Made by a program: the position numbers and the translations under genes
Notes under the pieces: model-generated
The model's input: the letters and a program-made list of their open reading frames with translations, nothing else
Database searches by the model: none
What the model was told of the DNA's origin: nothing
Shown here: positions 52,598 to 61,785 of the stretch, piece by piece
How the letters are laid out: every line of letters starts with the position of its first letter
Position numbering within the stretch: position 1 is the stretch's first letter
Assembly (NCBI GenBank): GCA_020846745.1
Contig: JADLDI010000078.1
Coordinates: 59,917 to 123,916 of the forward strand
Direction: 5' to 3'
Source: Bryobacterales bacterium
Lineage (GTDB): Bacteria > Acidobacteriota > Terriglobia > Bryobacterales > Bryobacteraceae
Length of the DNA stretch: 64,000 nt

Positions 52598-54310
52598 ATG
52601 TGGCAATCACGTACCCAGGAAACCTATGACGCCGTCGTCGTCGGTTCCGGAGCCGGCGGCGGCACCGCTGTCCAGGTCCTCACCGAAAAGGGCATGCAGG
52701 TCGCCCTCCTTGAAGCCGGCCCGATGCTCGACGTCGACACCGAATTCAAAGAGCACAAGTGGCCCTACGATTACGACCATCGCGGCGCCGATACCGGCGG
52801 CGCAGCCTATTTCGGTAAAGGCAAACCGTTCGGATTCTTTTCCACCACCAGCGGCGGCTGGCAACTCGAAGGCGAACCTTACACCGTCGGCGAAGGCAGC
52901 CAGTTCCTGTGGTTCCGCTCGCGCATCCTGGGCGGACGCACCAACCACTACGGCCGCATGTCGTTTCGCTTTTCGGAATACGACTTCAAACCGTACGACC
53001 GCGATGGCCTCGGCTTCAACTGGCCCATCACCTACAAGGATATTGCGCCCTACTACGACAAAGCCGAAGAGTTCATCGGCGTCTGCGGCACCGTTGAGAA
53101 CGTTGCCTCGTGCCCCGACGGCAAGTTCCACCAAGCGCCTCCGCCCCGCGTTCACGAACTGCTGATCAAGAAGGCTTGCGACAAGCTTGGCATCGTCTGC
53201 ATCGCCAACCGCCGCGCCGTCATCACCAGGAAGACCAATGGCCGCCTGCCCTGCCATTATTGCGGACAGTGCGGCCGCGGCTGCAAAACCGCCTCTGCCT
53301 ACAGTTCCTCGCAGGTCCAGGTCTTCCCGGCTATGAAGACCGGCCGTCTCAAAGTCTTCGATCTTGCCATGGTGCGCGAAGTCCTCACCGACGCAAACGG
53401 CAAAGCCACCGGCATCCTCTACATCGACAAGCGCACACGCACCGAAAAGGTGATCCGCGCCAAGGTCGTCATCCTCGCCGCCAGCGCCTGCGAATCCACC
53501 CGCATCCTGCTCAACTCCCGCAGCAGGCAGTTCCCCAACGGACTCGCCAATGGCTCCGGCTTGCTCGGCCGCTATCTCATGGACACGGTCGGCTTTGGAC
53601 TCTCGGGCTACGTGCCCGCGCTCGAAGGCATGCCGCGCTACGACACCGATGGCTACGGCGGTGCGCACCTGTTCATGCCCTGGTGGCTGTGGGAAAAGCA
53701 CAACACCCTCGACTTTCCCCGCGGCTATCACATCGAAATCGGCGGCGGTTACGGCCTGCCCTCCATCGGCAGCTACCACGGCGCCGCCCGCCGCCATGGC
53801 TACGGAGCCGGGCTCAAGAGGAGTATTCGCGAATCCTACGGGGCGTCTGTTGGCTTTGCCGGCCGGGGCGAGATGATCCCCAACATCCACTCCTATTGCG
53901 AACTCGACCCCACCGTCGTCGACCAGTGGGGCATCCCCGTCCTACGCTTCCACTTCAAGTGGACCGACTACGAATGGAAGCAGGCCCGCCACATGGAAAA
54001 AACCTTCGCCGGCATCATCACCACCATGGGCGGCAAAGTCACCGGACTCAGCGCCTCCGAACGCGAATCGGCAGGCATCTCCATCCCCGGCACCATCATT
54101 CACGAAGTCGGCGGCGCTCGCATGGGCGCGTCACCCAAAGACTCCGTCCTGAACGGCTACTGCCAGGCGCATGAGGTGAAAAACCTGTTCGTCGTCGACG
54201 GCGCGTCCTTCGTGTCGAATCCCGATAAGAACCCGACACTCACCATCAACGCGCTTGCCTGGCGCGCCTGCGACTATCTGGCTGAGGAGATGAAGAGGGG
54301 CAATGTCTAA
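52598..54310 (+). CDS. GMC-family FAD oxidoreductase with cysteine cluster
   Basis: The FAD-binding loop GSGAGGG lies at residues 16-22, the second signature is RILGGRTNHYGRMSFRF, and the C-terminal active-site block runs HEVGGARMG then NLFVVDGASFVSNPDKNPTLTINALAWR. Around residues 218-228 there is a cluster PCHYCGQCGRGC, as found in subunits of membrane-linked sugar dehydrogenases that carry an Fe-S centre. It oxidises an alcohol or sugar alcohol. The stop overlaps the start of the small-subunit gene by eight bases, and the two probably assemble. A cytochrome subunit is not adjacent. Confidence 0.9.
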   Translation: MWQSRTQETYDAVVVGSGAGGGTAVQVLTEKGMQVALLEAGPMLDVDTEFKEHKWPYDYDHRGADTGGAAYFGKGKPFGFFSTTSGGWQLEGEPYTVGEGSQFLWFRSRILGGRTNHYGRMSFRFSEYDFKPYDRDGLGFNWPITYKDIAPYYDKAEEFIGVCGTVENVASCPDGKFHQAPPPRVHELLIKKACDKLGIVCIANRRAVITRKTNGRLPCHYCGQCGRGCKTASAYSSSQVQVFPAMKTGRLKVFDLAMVREVLTDANGKATGILYIDKRTRTEKVIRAKVVILAASACESTRILLNSRSRQFPNGLANGSGLLGRYLMDTVGFGLSGYVPALEGMPRYDTDGYGGAHLFMPWWLWEKHNTLDFPRGYHIEIGGGYGLPSIGSYHGAARRHGYGAGLKRSIRESYGASVGFAGRGEMIPNIHSYCELDPTVVDQWGIPVLRFHFKWTDYEWKQARHMEKTFAGIITTMGGKVTGLSASERESAGISIPGTIIHEVGGARMGASPKDSVLNGYCQAHEVKNLFVVDGASFVSNPDKNPTLTINALAWRACDYLAEEMKRGNV

Positions 54311-55004
54311 CCTGGTCCAACTCCAATCGATCGATCGCCGCCAAGCCATCCGCTCCCTGGCGCTCGCCCTTACCGCCGCCGGCACGCTCGACCTTGAAGC
54401 CGCCCAGCATGTCCATGACGCGACCTCCGCCGAAAAGAAAGCCGCCGGTGGCGCCTACCAGCCGAAGGCCTTCCAGCCGCACGAGTACAAAACCATTCAG
54501 CGCCTTGCCGAAATCATCGTCCCCAAAGACGAAGTCTCCGGCAGCGCCGTCGATGCCGGTGCGCCCGAATTCATCGATACCCTCGCCGGCCAGAACACCA
54601 CCCTTGCCGACATCTATCATGGCGGCCTCGCGTGGCTCGATGCCGAAATGCGCAAGCGCCACAACACCACGTTCGTTGCCGCCGCGCCCGCGCAGCAAAC
54701 CGCCATGCTCGACGCGCTCGTCGCCGCCGAAAAGCGCGAAGCCGCGCGCAAGCAGGAAGAACTCGTTTATCAGCGCTCCGCCGACTATAAGGTCTTCAGC
54801 GGCTACACCACCGAACGCTCCGGCGACCTCGGCCCTGGTGTCGCCTTCTTCGATTGGATTCGCAAAATGACCGTTGATGCCTTCTACACCAGCCCCATCG
54901 GCGTCCGCGACCTCGGCTACAAAGGCAACCGCGCCTGGTCCAGGTACACGGTCCCGCAGGAATGCATCGACTACGCCATGAAGCGCAGTCCATTTGCAGG
55001 TTAG
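54303..55004 (+). CDS. gluconate 2-dehydrogenase subunit 3-family protein
   Basis: The 233-residue protein has a twin-arginine type start, DRRQAIRSLALALTAAGTLD, and the family core with YKTIQRLAEIIVPKDEVSGSAVDAGAPEFID, LAWLDAEMRKRHNTTF and FYTSPIGVRDLGYKGN near the end. These small subunits escort the flavoprotein subunit across the membrane (the flavoprotein itself has no signal) and stabilise it. The tight overlap with the GMC gene supports a complex in the periplasm. Its substrate is unknown. Confidence 0.88.
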   Translation: MSNLVQLQSIDRRQAIRSLALALTAAGTLDLEAAQHVHDATSAEKKAAGGAYQPKAFQPHEYKTIQRLAEIIVPKDEVSGSAVDAGAPEFIDTLAGQNTTLADIYHGGLAWLDAEMRKRHNTTFVAAAPAQQTAMLDALVAAEKREAARKQEELVYQRSADYKVFSGYTTERSGDLGPGVAFFDWIRKMTVDAFYTSPIGVRDLGYKGNRAWSRYTVPQECIDYAMKRSPFAG

Positions 55005-55299
55005 CCCGTTACGCCCGCTGTCCCAGCCTCTCCGTAGCTCGCAACCAGGCACTTCCCGTCCGAATGTGGGGCGAACGTCCTCGTTCGCGGGCCGGCGTCC
55101 GTCCCCCGGCGGCCTCGGGAATTTGGCTGTGCGATGCGTGTCGCTCTTTCAATCGCTGCGCCCCCTGCCGGCCTTGAACTGCTCCGTTCGCCCTTCGAGC
55201 GGCGAAAAATCGGGGGTCGTTTGCACATTGAAGTATGTTATTCTCGCAAGTGAATTGCAACTACGAAATTGCAATCCGGAACGGAGCTGACCGAAAACG
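55005..55299 (+). other. 295-bp intergenic region before the siderophore-type receptor gene
   Basis: No convincing ORF is present. The region holds one copy of the 35-bp palindromic repeat near its start. Near its end AATTGCAA occurs twice, at 55253 and 55267, 14 bases apart. I do not see a Fur box resembling GATAATGATAATC. A promoter is expected here, but no good -35/-10 pair was found. Confidence 0.5.
55066..55100 (+). repeat. REP-like palindromic repeat, copy 1
   Basis: GTGGGG is followed by GCGAACG, four loop bases, CGTTCGC, then GGGCCGGCGTCC. The stem is seven perfect base pairs. A second copy lies near 60.9 kb in the opposite orientation, with the same flank order and the same end TCC. 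Confidence 0.6.
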
Positions 55300-57663
55300 A
55301 TGAAAACCTTAGAAAATTGGACTCGTGGCATCCTGCTGACGCACCTGCTAATAATACTCAGTTGTTTGCCGGCTACAGCACTAGCGTTTTCCGGGCCGTC
55401 TGCGGAGCCCCCTGCTCCCACGCTTGCGCTGCGTATTGTCGATCAGAGTGGCGCCCACATACCGGGTGCGCGCGTGGTTGTCTCGGTCGCGGGAGCCACA
55501 TCGGCCATCTTCGCCACGAACCAGGACGGGCGCGTATCGCTGCTTGCGCGTCCTGAGGAAACGGTGTTGACAATCACCGCCGATGGCTTTACCGAAACCC
55601 GCCGGACCGTTCGCGCGAACGAAGCCGTATCGGACGAAATAGTCATCGAGTTGCAAGTGGCGGCACAGTCGCAAACCATGACCGTGGAAGAAAGTCCCAC
55701 CTACGTCTTGACGGCCACCGGTACCGCCACCAAAACCAACACACCCTTGATAGACGTTCCGCAATCCGTTTCCGTCGTTACTCGCGAACTCATGCGCGAC
55801 CAGTTGATGATGAGCATCGCCGACGTAGTTCGCTACGTGCCTGGCATCATTGCCACCCAGGGCGAAAACAACCGCGACCAACTCGTCATCCGCGGCAACG
55901 CCTCCACCGCCGACTTCTTCGTCAACGGCGTTCGAGACGACGTCCAATACTATCGCGACCTCTACAATCTCGACCGTGTCGAAGCCCTCAAAGGCCCCAA
56001 CGCCATGATCTTCGGCCGCGGCGGCGGTGGCGGCGTCATCAACCGTGTCACCAAGGAAGCAGGGTTCACGCCGCTCCGCGAGATCACGCTCCAGGGCGGA
56101 TCGTTTGGCCACAAACGCCTCGCCACAGACTTCGATCACGCCTTCAACGATCGTGCCGCTTTCCGCGTGAACGCCATGTACGAAAACTCCGGCAGTTTCC
56201 GCGAAAACAGCCTCGGCCTCGAACGCTATGGTGTCAACCCCACCATCACGCTATTCCCCACCCAGCGCACCAAGGTGCTGTTTAGCTATGAAAATTTCCG
56301 CGACGATCGCAATGCCGACCGCGGCATTCCCTCCTTCCTCGGCCGTCCCGCCGATCTGCCCGTTCACGCCTTTTTCGGTAACCCGAAAAACAGCCAGGCG
56401 CTCGCGAAAGTGAACCTCGGTTCCGCGCTCATCGAACACCAGGCCGGCCGATTCAACATCCGCAACCGCACCATGGTAGGCGACTACGACAAGCTCTACC
56501 AGAACTACGTTCCGGGAGCCGTCAACCCGGCAATGACCCTGGTCGGGCTTTCCGGTTACAACAACGCCACCGAACGCCGCAACATATTCAATCAAACCGA
56601 CGTGACCTTCGGCGTGAACACCGGTTTCATCCGCCATACCATCCTGTTCGGTGCCGAAGCCGGCCGCCAGCGCACTGCCAACCTGCGCCAAACCGCCTAC
56701 TTCAACGGCTCTGCGGTGTCCGTCAATGTCCCGTTCACGAACGGCGTCGTCGACATGCCTGTCGTTTGGCGGCCTAGTGCGACCGATGCCGACAACCGCC
56801 TGCGGGCCCGCGTCGCTGCAACTTATGTGCAAGACCAGATGGAACTATCCCGCTATCTCCAGTTCGTCGTCGGCTTCCGGTTCGATAACTTCGATCTACG
56901 CTACGTCAACAACCGTGCGCCCGAAAACTTCCGCCGCACCGACAATCTGTCCTCTCCTCGAGCCGGCATCGTCGTCAAACCCGCCCAGCGCCTTTCTCTC
57001 TACACCAGTTACTCCATTTCGTGGCTACCCAGTTCCGGCGACCAGTTTGCGTCGCTGACAACCGTTACCGAGCAGGTAAAACCCGAGAAGTTTACCAACT
57101 ACGAAGCCGGCATCAAGTGGGACCTCACGCGTGACCTCTCTCTAACCACCGCCTTCTACCGCTTAGACCGTACCAATACCCGCTCCGTCGACCCCAACGA
57201 CCCCACGCGCATCATCCAAACCGGCAGCCAGCGCACCAGCGGCGCTGAAATCGGCATCAACGGCAGCGTCACCCGCAAATGGCGCCTTGCCGGAGCCTAT
57301 TCCTATCAGGACGCGTTCATCTCCAGTGCAACCGCCGGCGCCCGCGCCGGGCTACGAGTCGCGCAAGTGCCGCGCAACACGTTCTCCCTCTGGAATAACT
57401 ACCAACTCATGCGCCGCCTGTCGGCCGGTCTCGGCCTGTTGAACCGCGCGAATATGTTTGCAGCGATCGACAACACCGTGCTTCTCCCCGGCTACACCCG
57501 TGCGGACGCTGCCGTCTATTACTCCTTTACCGAGAAGATGAGGCTCCAGGCCAACATTGAAAACCTCACCAACCGCCGGTACTTCGCCAATGCCGACGGC
57601 AACAACAACCTCGGCTTCGGCAGCCCGCGAGCGGTCCGAGTAGCCTTGGTGGTCGCTTTCTAA
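55300..57663 (+). CDS. TonB-dependent siderophore-type receptor
   Basis: The protein has a signal peptide (LLTHLLIILSCLPATALA), a carboxypeptidase-regulatory-like domain to residue about 115, and a plug domain with LIDVPQSVSVVTRELMRDQ, VVRYVPGIIATQGENNRDQLVIRG, VNGVRDDVQYYRDLYNLDR and VEALKGPNAMIFGRGGGGGVINRVTK. These are the signatures of siderophore receptors. The 22-strand barrel ends FGSPRAVRVALVVAF. The 787 residues are standard plus the extra N-domain. It probably imports an iron-siderophore complex. No Fur box or siderophore genes were seen next to it. Confidence 0.92.
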   Translation: MKTLENWTRGILLTHLLIILSCLPATALAFSGPSAEPPAPTLALRIVDQSGAHIPGARVVVSVAGATSAIFATNQDGRVSLLARPEETVLTITADGFTETRRTVRANEAVSDEIVIELQVAAQSQTMTVEESPTYVLTATGTATKTNTPLIDVPQSVSVVTRELMRDQLMMSIADVVRYVPGIIATQGENNRDQLVIRGNASTADFFVNGVRDDVQYYRDLYNLDRVEALKGPNAMIFGRGGGGGVINRVTKEAGFTPLREITLQGGSFGHKRLATDFDHAFNDRAAFRVNAMYENSGSFRENSLGLERYGVNPTITLFPTQRTKVLFSYENFRDDRNADRGIPSFLGRPADLPVHAFFGNPKNSQALAKVNLGSALIEHQAGRFNIRNRTMVGDYDKLYQNYVPGAVNPAMTLVGLSGYNNATERRNIFNQTDVTFGVNTGFIRHTILFGAEAGRQRTANLRQTAYFNGSAVSVNVPFTNGVVDMPVVWRPSATDADNRLRARVAATYVQDQMELSRYLQFVVGFRFDNFDLRYVNNRAPENFRRTDNLSSPRAGIVVKPAQRLSLYTSYSISWLPSSGDQFASLTTVTEQVKPEKFTNYEAGIKWDLTRDLSLTTAFYRLDRTNTRSVDPNDPTRIIQTGSQRTSGAEIGINGSVTRKWRLAGAYSYQDAFISSATAGARAGLRVAQVPRNTFSLWNNYQLMRRLSAGLGLLNRANMFAAIDNTVLLPGYTRADAAVYYSFTEKMRLQANIENLTNRRYFANADGNNNLGFGSPRAVRVALVVAF

Positions 57664-57747
57664 TTTCTAATAAAGCGGGACGGCGGCTATAAGCAGTGTG
57701 GGTATAAGCAGTTATTGCCCGGAACGCAACGTGCTACCAACACGTGG

Positions 57748-58866
57748 CTACAACAGTCGCTCAATTGCCGCGATCGTGTCTGGCAGGGCGGTTTCGCGAT
57801 TCCGGAGCACTACTTTCGGGCCGGGACCGCAAGGGTGCCAGCGGTCGAAGGTGCGCGGCGTTGCGTAGCCCGTAAAGATGGTGATTAGCGGGACGCCGCA
57901 CACCGCGGCTACGTGTTGGCCGGCAGAGTCGTAACCGGCGTAAAGGCGGCTTTGCGCGATTTGAGAGGCGAAGGGGGCGAAGGGGCCGCGGAAGGTTTTC
58001 ACTGGCAAGCCGGCGATAGCGCGGGCGACGCGTTCGGACTCTTCGCCCCCGGCGCCGTAGTCGACTATTACTTCCAAATTGCGGGCGGCCATTGCTTCAA
58101 TCAGGCCGCGTTCGAAATCGTCGTCTATGCGCTTGGCGGGGTTGTCACCCACACCCAGGCTGACGGTGGCAACGCCTGGCTCGCCGTAGGGTTCAGGCGC
58201 GACATAGGACCGTGCGTCTACGTCGAAGATTTCGCGCATCCAGGCCGCCGTCAGTTGCCCTAGCGGCTCTGACGTATCGGCCCGATACGCGCGACTTTCG
58301 AAGAAACGGTAACGGGCGTCGGGGCAGACCGGAATCATGCCTAGTTGGGTCAGACGGGAGTCCGGGTCGACCACCAGAGCGTTGGGTGCGTCCAGGCGTG
58401 TGGCCAGGGCGCGGCTGGCTTGGAGGCGATCTTCTAACGATCCGCCCCTGGCGTAAGGCGCTTCCTGCAACCGGATGCGCGGGTCGGCCGCGAAGAGCTC
58501 CCAGGCTTTTCGATTTCCTACAAAGACGATTTGGGCGTTGGGGAAGCGGCGCTTGAGACCATCGAGCACCGTGCTGGTCACAACGACATCGGCTCCTAAC
58601 GTTACGCGCGAGAGTACGTACACCACCGTTGGGTCCCCCGCGCGCCACGGCTGCGCGTGGCGGATCTGTTCGTAGCGTGTGCGGAGCGCACGGTCACCCA
58701 GCAATGCCGTCATTAAGTCCGCGTAGAGGTCGCAGTAGCGCGGCTCGAAGGCGTCGCAGAGCGGCTCGACGATCGTGCCGAAGAACTGTTTCGCCTCCAT
58801 GCCGAGTGGCCGGCCGGCCTCGAGCGATGCTACCAGCAACGCTACCCTATGCTGTAGATTGTCCAT
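57748..58866 (-). CDS. glycosyltransferase family 9-like protein (heptosyltransferase-type)
   Basis: The 372 residues show two Rossmann-like halves: VVYVLSRVTLGADVVVTSTVLDGLKRRFPNAQIVFVGNRK in the first, and VATVSLGVGDNPAKRIDDDF, LEVIVDYGAGGEESERVARAI and SRLYAGYDSAGQHVAAVCGVPLITIFTG in the second. The latter corresponds to the Gly-rich donor-binding site of ADP-heptose transferases. It would add a sugar to lipopolysaccharide or another glycan. The acceptor is unknown. The start codon overlaps the divergent esterase start in the sequence CATG. Confidence 0.78.
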   Translation of the reverse strand: MDNLQHRVALLVASLEAGRPLGMEAKQFFGTIVEPLCDAFEPRYCDLYADLMTALLGDRALRTRYEQIRHAQPWRAGDPTVVYVLSRVTLGADVVVTSTVLDGLKRRFPNAQIVFVGNRKAWELFAADPRIRLQEAPYARGGSLEDRLQASRALATRLDAPNALVVDPDSRLTQLGMIPVCPDARYRFFESRAYRADTSEPLGQLTAAWMREIFDVDARSYVAPEPYGEPGVATVSLGVGDNPAKRIDDDFERGLIEAMAARNLEVIVDYGAGGEESERVARAIAGLPVKTFRGPFAPFASQIAQSRLYAGYDSAGQHVAAVCGVPLITIFTGYATPRTFDRWHPCGPGPKVVLRNRETALPDTIAAIERLL

Positions 58867-60862
58867 GCGCCTGGTACTTGCGTCTCTTCTGGTTTTCTCG
58901 ACGGTGTTCGCGGCCGCCGCGCCTTTTTCGGATCAACGTCATTTCTCGAAAGTATTCAACGAACATCGAACGTACCGCATTTTCCTGCCGCCTGGCTACG
59001 ACGGGACGGCGAAACGCTATCCGGTCATCTACTATTTTCATGGTCACTCAGACCGGTACACGGTGGAGAAGTATGACAACGGGGCGGACACCGTACCGAA
59101 GGTCGCGAGCTTTGTCGCTGCCAACAATGCGATTGTCGTGTCGGTGGATGGCTATGTCGCGCGGGATTACACCGGGTTCTACGGCGGGTCGCCGTGGGAC
59201 GTGCGGCTGGAGGGCGGCGATTTCGATTTCGGCGAGTACTTTCTCGAGTTAGTCGCGCACATTGACTCGACTTATCGAACCCTGACCAGCCGGCGGTTTC
59301 GCGCGACGTCGGGATTGTCGATGGGCGGTTTTATGAGTTTGTGGCTAAGCGCGCGGTATCCGCAACTGATCGGGTCGGCTTCGTCGTTCAATCCGGGTCC
59401 GGAGTTTTATACGGGCGACAAAGGCCGGCGGATGCTGTGGCGGCCCAAGGATCATGTGCCGCTGCACGAGCACACGATGATCAGGCTGATCCGCGCGTCG
59501 GGCGATTACATCAGCCAGTATCACGAACTCACGCGCGACGCCTATGCGCGGAACCAGAAGGTGGATTTCGAGTTCCGGCAGGACGAATATCACCGGCACT
59601 GGGCCACGTCGATTGGGGAGACGTTCGCGTTTCATATGCGGGCGTTCGGACGGTCGAACCTGGACAATACGCCGGCGGAGTTTACCTATGCGAGCCCATA
59701 CCGGAAGTTCTCGGTATGGGGTTGGGACGTAGAGACGGAAGGTGGCGCGCCGGCGGGGTTCTTCACGTACCTTGAAAACGCGACGCAGGGCGCGCTACAG
59801 ATCCGGACGCGGCAATGGGCGCCGGATGGTCCAGCGGCGGCAGGAGCAAGTATTCGGGTGCGGACGGCTGCGCTGTACACGGCTGGCGCGCAGTACACGG
59901 TGATGGATTACTCGCTGGCGACGAAACAGACGGTGCGGAAGACGGTGCAGGCCGATGCGGAAGGACGGTTGCGGTTTCGGGTGGATGGAGGCGGACATGT
60001 GGTCAGCTTTGTCGGCCCTGGAACCGGCGCGGAACCACCGCTGGTGTTACCGCTCACTAGTAAAGACAAGCTACTCGTCTATCCGGACCAGGAAACATCG
60101 TTGCCGCTAAAGCTGTACAATCCGCGTGGCGTGGCGCAGACGAACATCTCGGCCGAGATCAGTTCGCAATACCCTACGGTGAAGATCGTCCGCGGACGTG
60201 CGGTGGCGGCGAGCATCGGTCCGGGTGACGCGATCGACTTATCAGGGCAGCTGCGGCTGCAACTTACTTCCGGTGACGGCGATCTGGCACTTACAAAACT
60301 CAAGCTGAAGATAACTTATGACGATTGGCACGTAATAACTCACGATTTAGATGTCTACGCCGTGCCTGATAATTTACAGGCTCCGATCGGGCTTGAAATT
60401 CTGGACGGACGGTCGCTGACTTTGCCGGTCTTCCGGCAACAGGGCAACCAGGGCGGAGGCAGTGTCATTCCGCGTGAGTTAAAGGAAGGCAAGGGGAATG
60501 GCAATGGGATTCTGGAACCGGGCGAAGAGGCTACGATTTGGGTGAAGACGCGCCAGGGGCTCGACCCCTTTGATAAGAACACGTGGCGCCGGGCGAAAGT
60601 CTGTACGGACTCACCCTATCTGGCCGAGATAGGCGATTTGCAGGAAACCAAGCAGCGCGAATGGACGTCAGCCCAGGAGCGGACCAGCCTGATCCGGCTC
60701 GCGCCCAATACGCCAAAGGGCGCCGCCATCCGCCTGTTGCTTTCGAACGAGTCCTGGAGTTTCTGGTGGACGCCTGATGTGCGGTACGGTGTTGAGCCGC
60801 TGTACCAGCCGTTTCACCTGCACCGCAATCATATTCACGACTACACGCTGAAGGTTCGGTAG
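58865..60862 (+). CDS. secreted esterase (esterase D/PHB-depolymerase-like) with C-terminal beta domains
   Basis: The start ATG gives a signal peptide, MRLVLASLLVFSTVFAAAA. Residues 30-290 form an alpha/beta hydrolase with YRIFLPPGYDGTAKRYPVIYYFHGHSD, the nucleophile elbow SGLSMGGFMS and a final His in DEYHRHWATSIGETFAFH. Residues 330-665 are beta-rich and probably carry substrate-binding or Ig-like modules (LLVYPDQETSLPLKLYNPRG, GNGILEPGEEATIWVKTR). It may cleave an acyl or feruloyl group from polysaccharides. The start overlaps the divergent GT9-like start by two bases. Confidence 0.82.
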   Translation: MRLVLASLLVFSTVFAAAAPFSDQRHFSKVFNEHRTYRIFLPPGYDGTAKRYPVIYYFHGHSDRYTVEKYDNGADTVPKVASFVAANNAIVVSVDGYVARDYTGFYGGSPWDVRLEGGDFDFGEYFLELVAHIDSTYRTLTSRRFRATSGLSMGGFMSLWLSARYPQLIGSASSFNPGPEFYTGDKGRRMLWRPKDHVPLHEHTMIRLIRASGDYISQYHELTRDAYARNQKVDFEFRQDEYHRHWATSIGETFAFHMRAFGRSNLDNTPAEFTYASPYRKFSVWGWDVETEGGAPAGFFTYLENATQGALQIRTRQWAPDGPAAAGASIRVRTAALYTAGAQYTVMDYSLATKQTVRKTVQADAEGRLRFRVDGGGHVVSFVGPGTGAEPPLVLPLTSKDKLLVYPDQETSLPLKLYNPRGVAQTNISAEISSQYPTVKIVRGRAVAASIGPGDAIDLSGQLRLQLTSGDGDLALTKLKLKITYDDWHVITHDLDVYAVPDNLQAPIGLEILDGRSLTLPVFRQQGNQGGGSVIPRELKEGKGNGNGILEPGEEATIWVKTRQGLDPFDKNTWRRAKVCTDSPYLAEIGDLQETKQREWTSAQERTSLIRLAPNTPKGAAIRLLLSNESWSFWWTPDVRYGVEPLYQPFHLHRNHIHDYTLKVR

Positions 60863-60882
60863 AAGGCCTGGGGCTGGAGGCG

Positions 60883-60917
60883 GGAGGTCGGCTGCGAACG
60901 AAGCTGTTCGCCCCCAC
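60883..60917 (-). repeat. REP-like palindromic repeat, copy 2
   Basis: Read on the minus strand: GTGGGGG, CGAAC, a short loop AGCTTC, GTTCGC, then AGCCGACCTCC. This aligns with the 55.1 kb copy over its whole 35 bases. It lies 20 bases after the esterase stop. There is no T-tract, so it is not a good terminator. Confidence 0.6.
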
Positions 60918-60975
60918 AAAACACGCCGTCGCCGTGTGATATAACTTCCTAAGTTGCACGCGTCATAGGAGGCAT

Positions 60976-61785
60976 ATGCTGACGACGGCTCGCAATTTCC
61001 TGTTACTGGGCTTCCTGCCGCTTTCTGCAGCCGGACAGTCCGCGAACGCCAACCGTTGTGAGGCGCCTGCGCCAATTTGGGAACAGGTGTTGGATGCAAC
61101 CACTCGCATCCGGTATGAACAGAATGGGCGGTATGTTTCGCAGGAACAGGTCAGTTCGGAACGGCGCCGCCGGATTACAGCGCTACTGGAGAAATATCCG
61201 GACAACTTCTTTGTGCGGCGCGCCTATCTGACGCACAGCAAAGAAGGGGTGGCGAACGAACAACTGATTGCGGAATTCAAATCGTACGCCGAGGCGCACC
61301 CCGCCGATGCCGGCGCGCAACATCTTTATGGTGAGGCACTAACGGGCAGGCGAACACCAGAAGCGATCAAGGTCCTGGAGGAAGTTATTCGGAAGGAGCC
61401 GTCGTTTCCTTGGCCCTATCGCCAATTGGTGGTGATCTATCAGTCGCCCAGATTCACTGACCGCGCGAAGCTGCAGCAGAATGCTGAGGCCTTTGTGGAA
61501 CGGTGTCCGACGACGAGGATCGCGGCTTCACTGGCGAGCGGACTGAGTGCCGACAAACTGAGACTTTACACAAAACAACTGCGTGCGTACTTGGCAGGAA
61601 AAAAGGACGAAGACTCCGTAAGCACTTACTACCATTTATGGCGGTTGGAGTTTAAAGCTACTCCCGCGCCGGAACATCAATCTGTACGGCAGCGGATCGC
61701 AGAGGACCCAGTTTGGCCGAACTTGAAAACATACGAAAACTGCCCTAGAAGTATGCGCGGACTCCGATCGACGTGTTTACTTTAG
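60976..61785 (+). CDS. secreted TPR-like protein, probably truncated at its C-terminus
   Basis: AGGAGG precedes the ATG. A signal peptide (ARNFLLLGFLPLSAAG) is followed by helical repeats: RRRRITALLEKYPDNFFVRRAYL, AHPADAGAQHLYGEAL, EAIKVLEEVIRKEPSFPWPYRQLV, and RAKLQQNAEAFVERCPTTRI. These look like tetratricopeptide units. The last 15 residues (ENCPRSMRGLRSTCLL) have no repeat character. On the opposite strand over the same bases one reads a typical outer-membrane-barrel ending, so the gene was probably cut here. The function is unknown. Confidence 0.65.
   Translation: MLTTARNFLLLGFLPLSAAGQSANANRCEAPAPIWEQVLDATTRIRYEQNGRYVSQEQVSSERRRRITALLEKYPDNFFVRRAYLTHSKEGVANEQLIAEFKSYAEAHPADAGAQHLYGEALTGRRTPEAIKVLEEVIRKEPSFPWPYRQLVVIYQSPRFTDRAKLQQNAEAFVERCPTTRIAASLASGLSADKLRLYTKQLRAYLAGKKDEDSVSTYYHLWRLEFKATPAPEHQSVRQRIAEDPVWPNLKTYENCPRSMRGLRSTCLL

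Noticed and set aside
52607..53890. Minus-strand ORF of 427 codons
   Set aside because: Antisense to the GMC oxidoreductase and composed mainly of Ala, Gly, Val and Asp repeats with no recognisable fold.
53110..54174. Plus-strand ORF of 354 codons in another frame of the GMC gene
   Set aside because: Dominated by Arg, Pro, His and Leu, the usual result of reading a GC-rich gene out of frame. The GMC frame has clear FAD motifs.
55200..55299. Fur box before the siderophore-type receptor
   Set aside because: Only the AATTGCAA repeats were seen. They do not match the GATAAT-type hexamer pattern, so no Fur site is claimed.
60894..60911. Terminator after the esterase gene
   Set aside because: The stem GCGAAC/GTTCGC is not followed by T residues on either strand, and the sequence matches the REP-like repeat at 55.1 kb.
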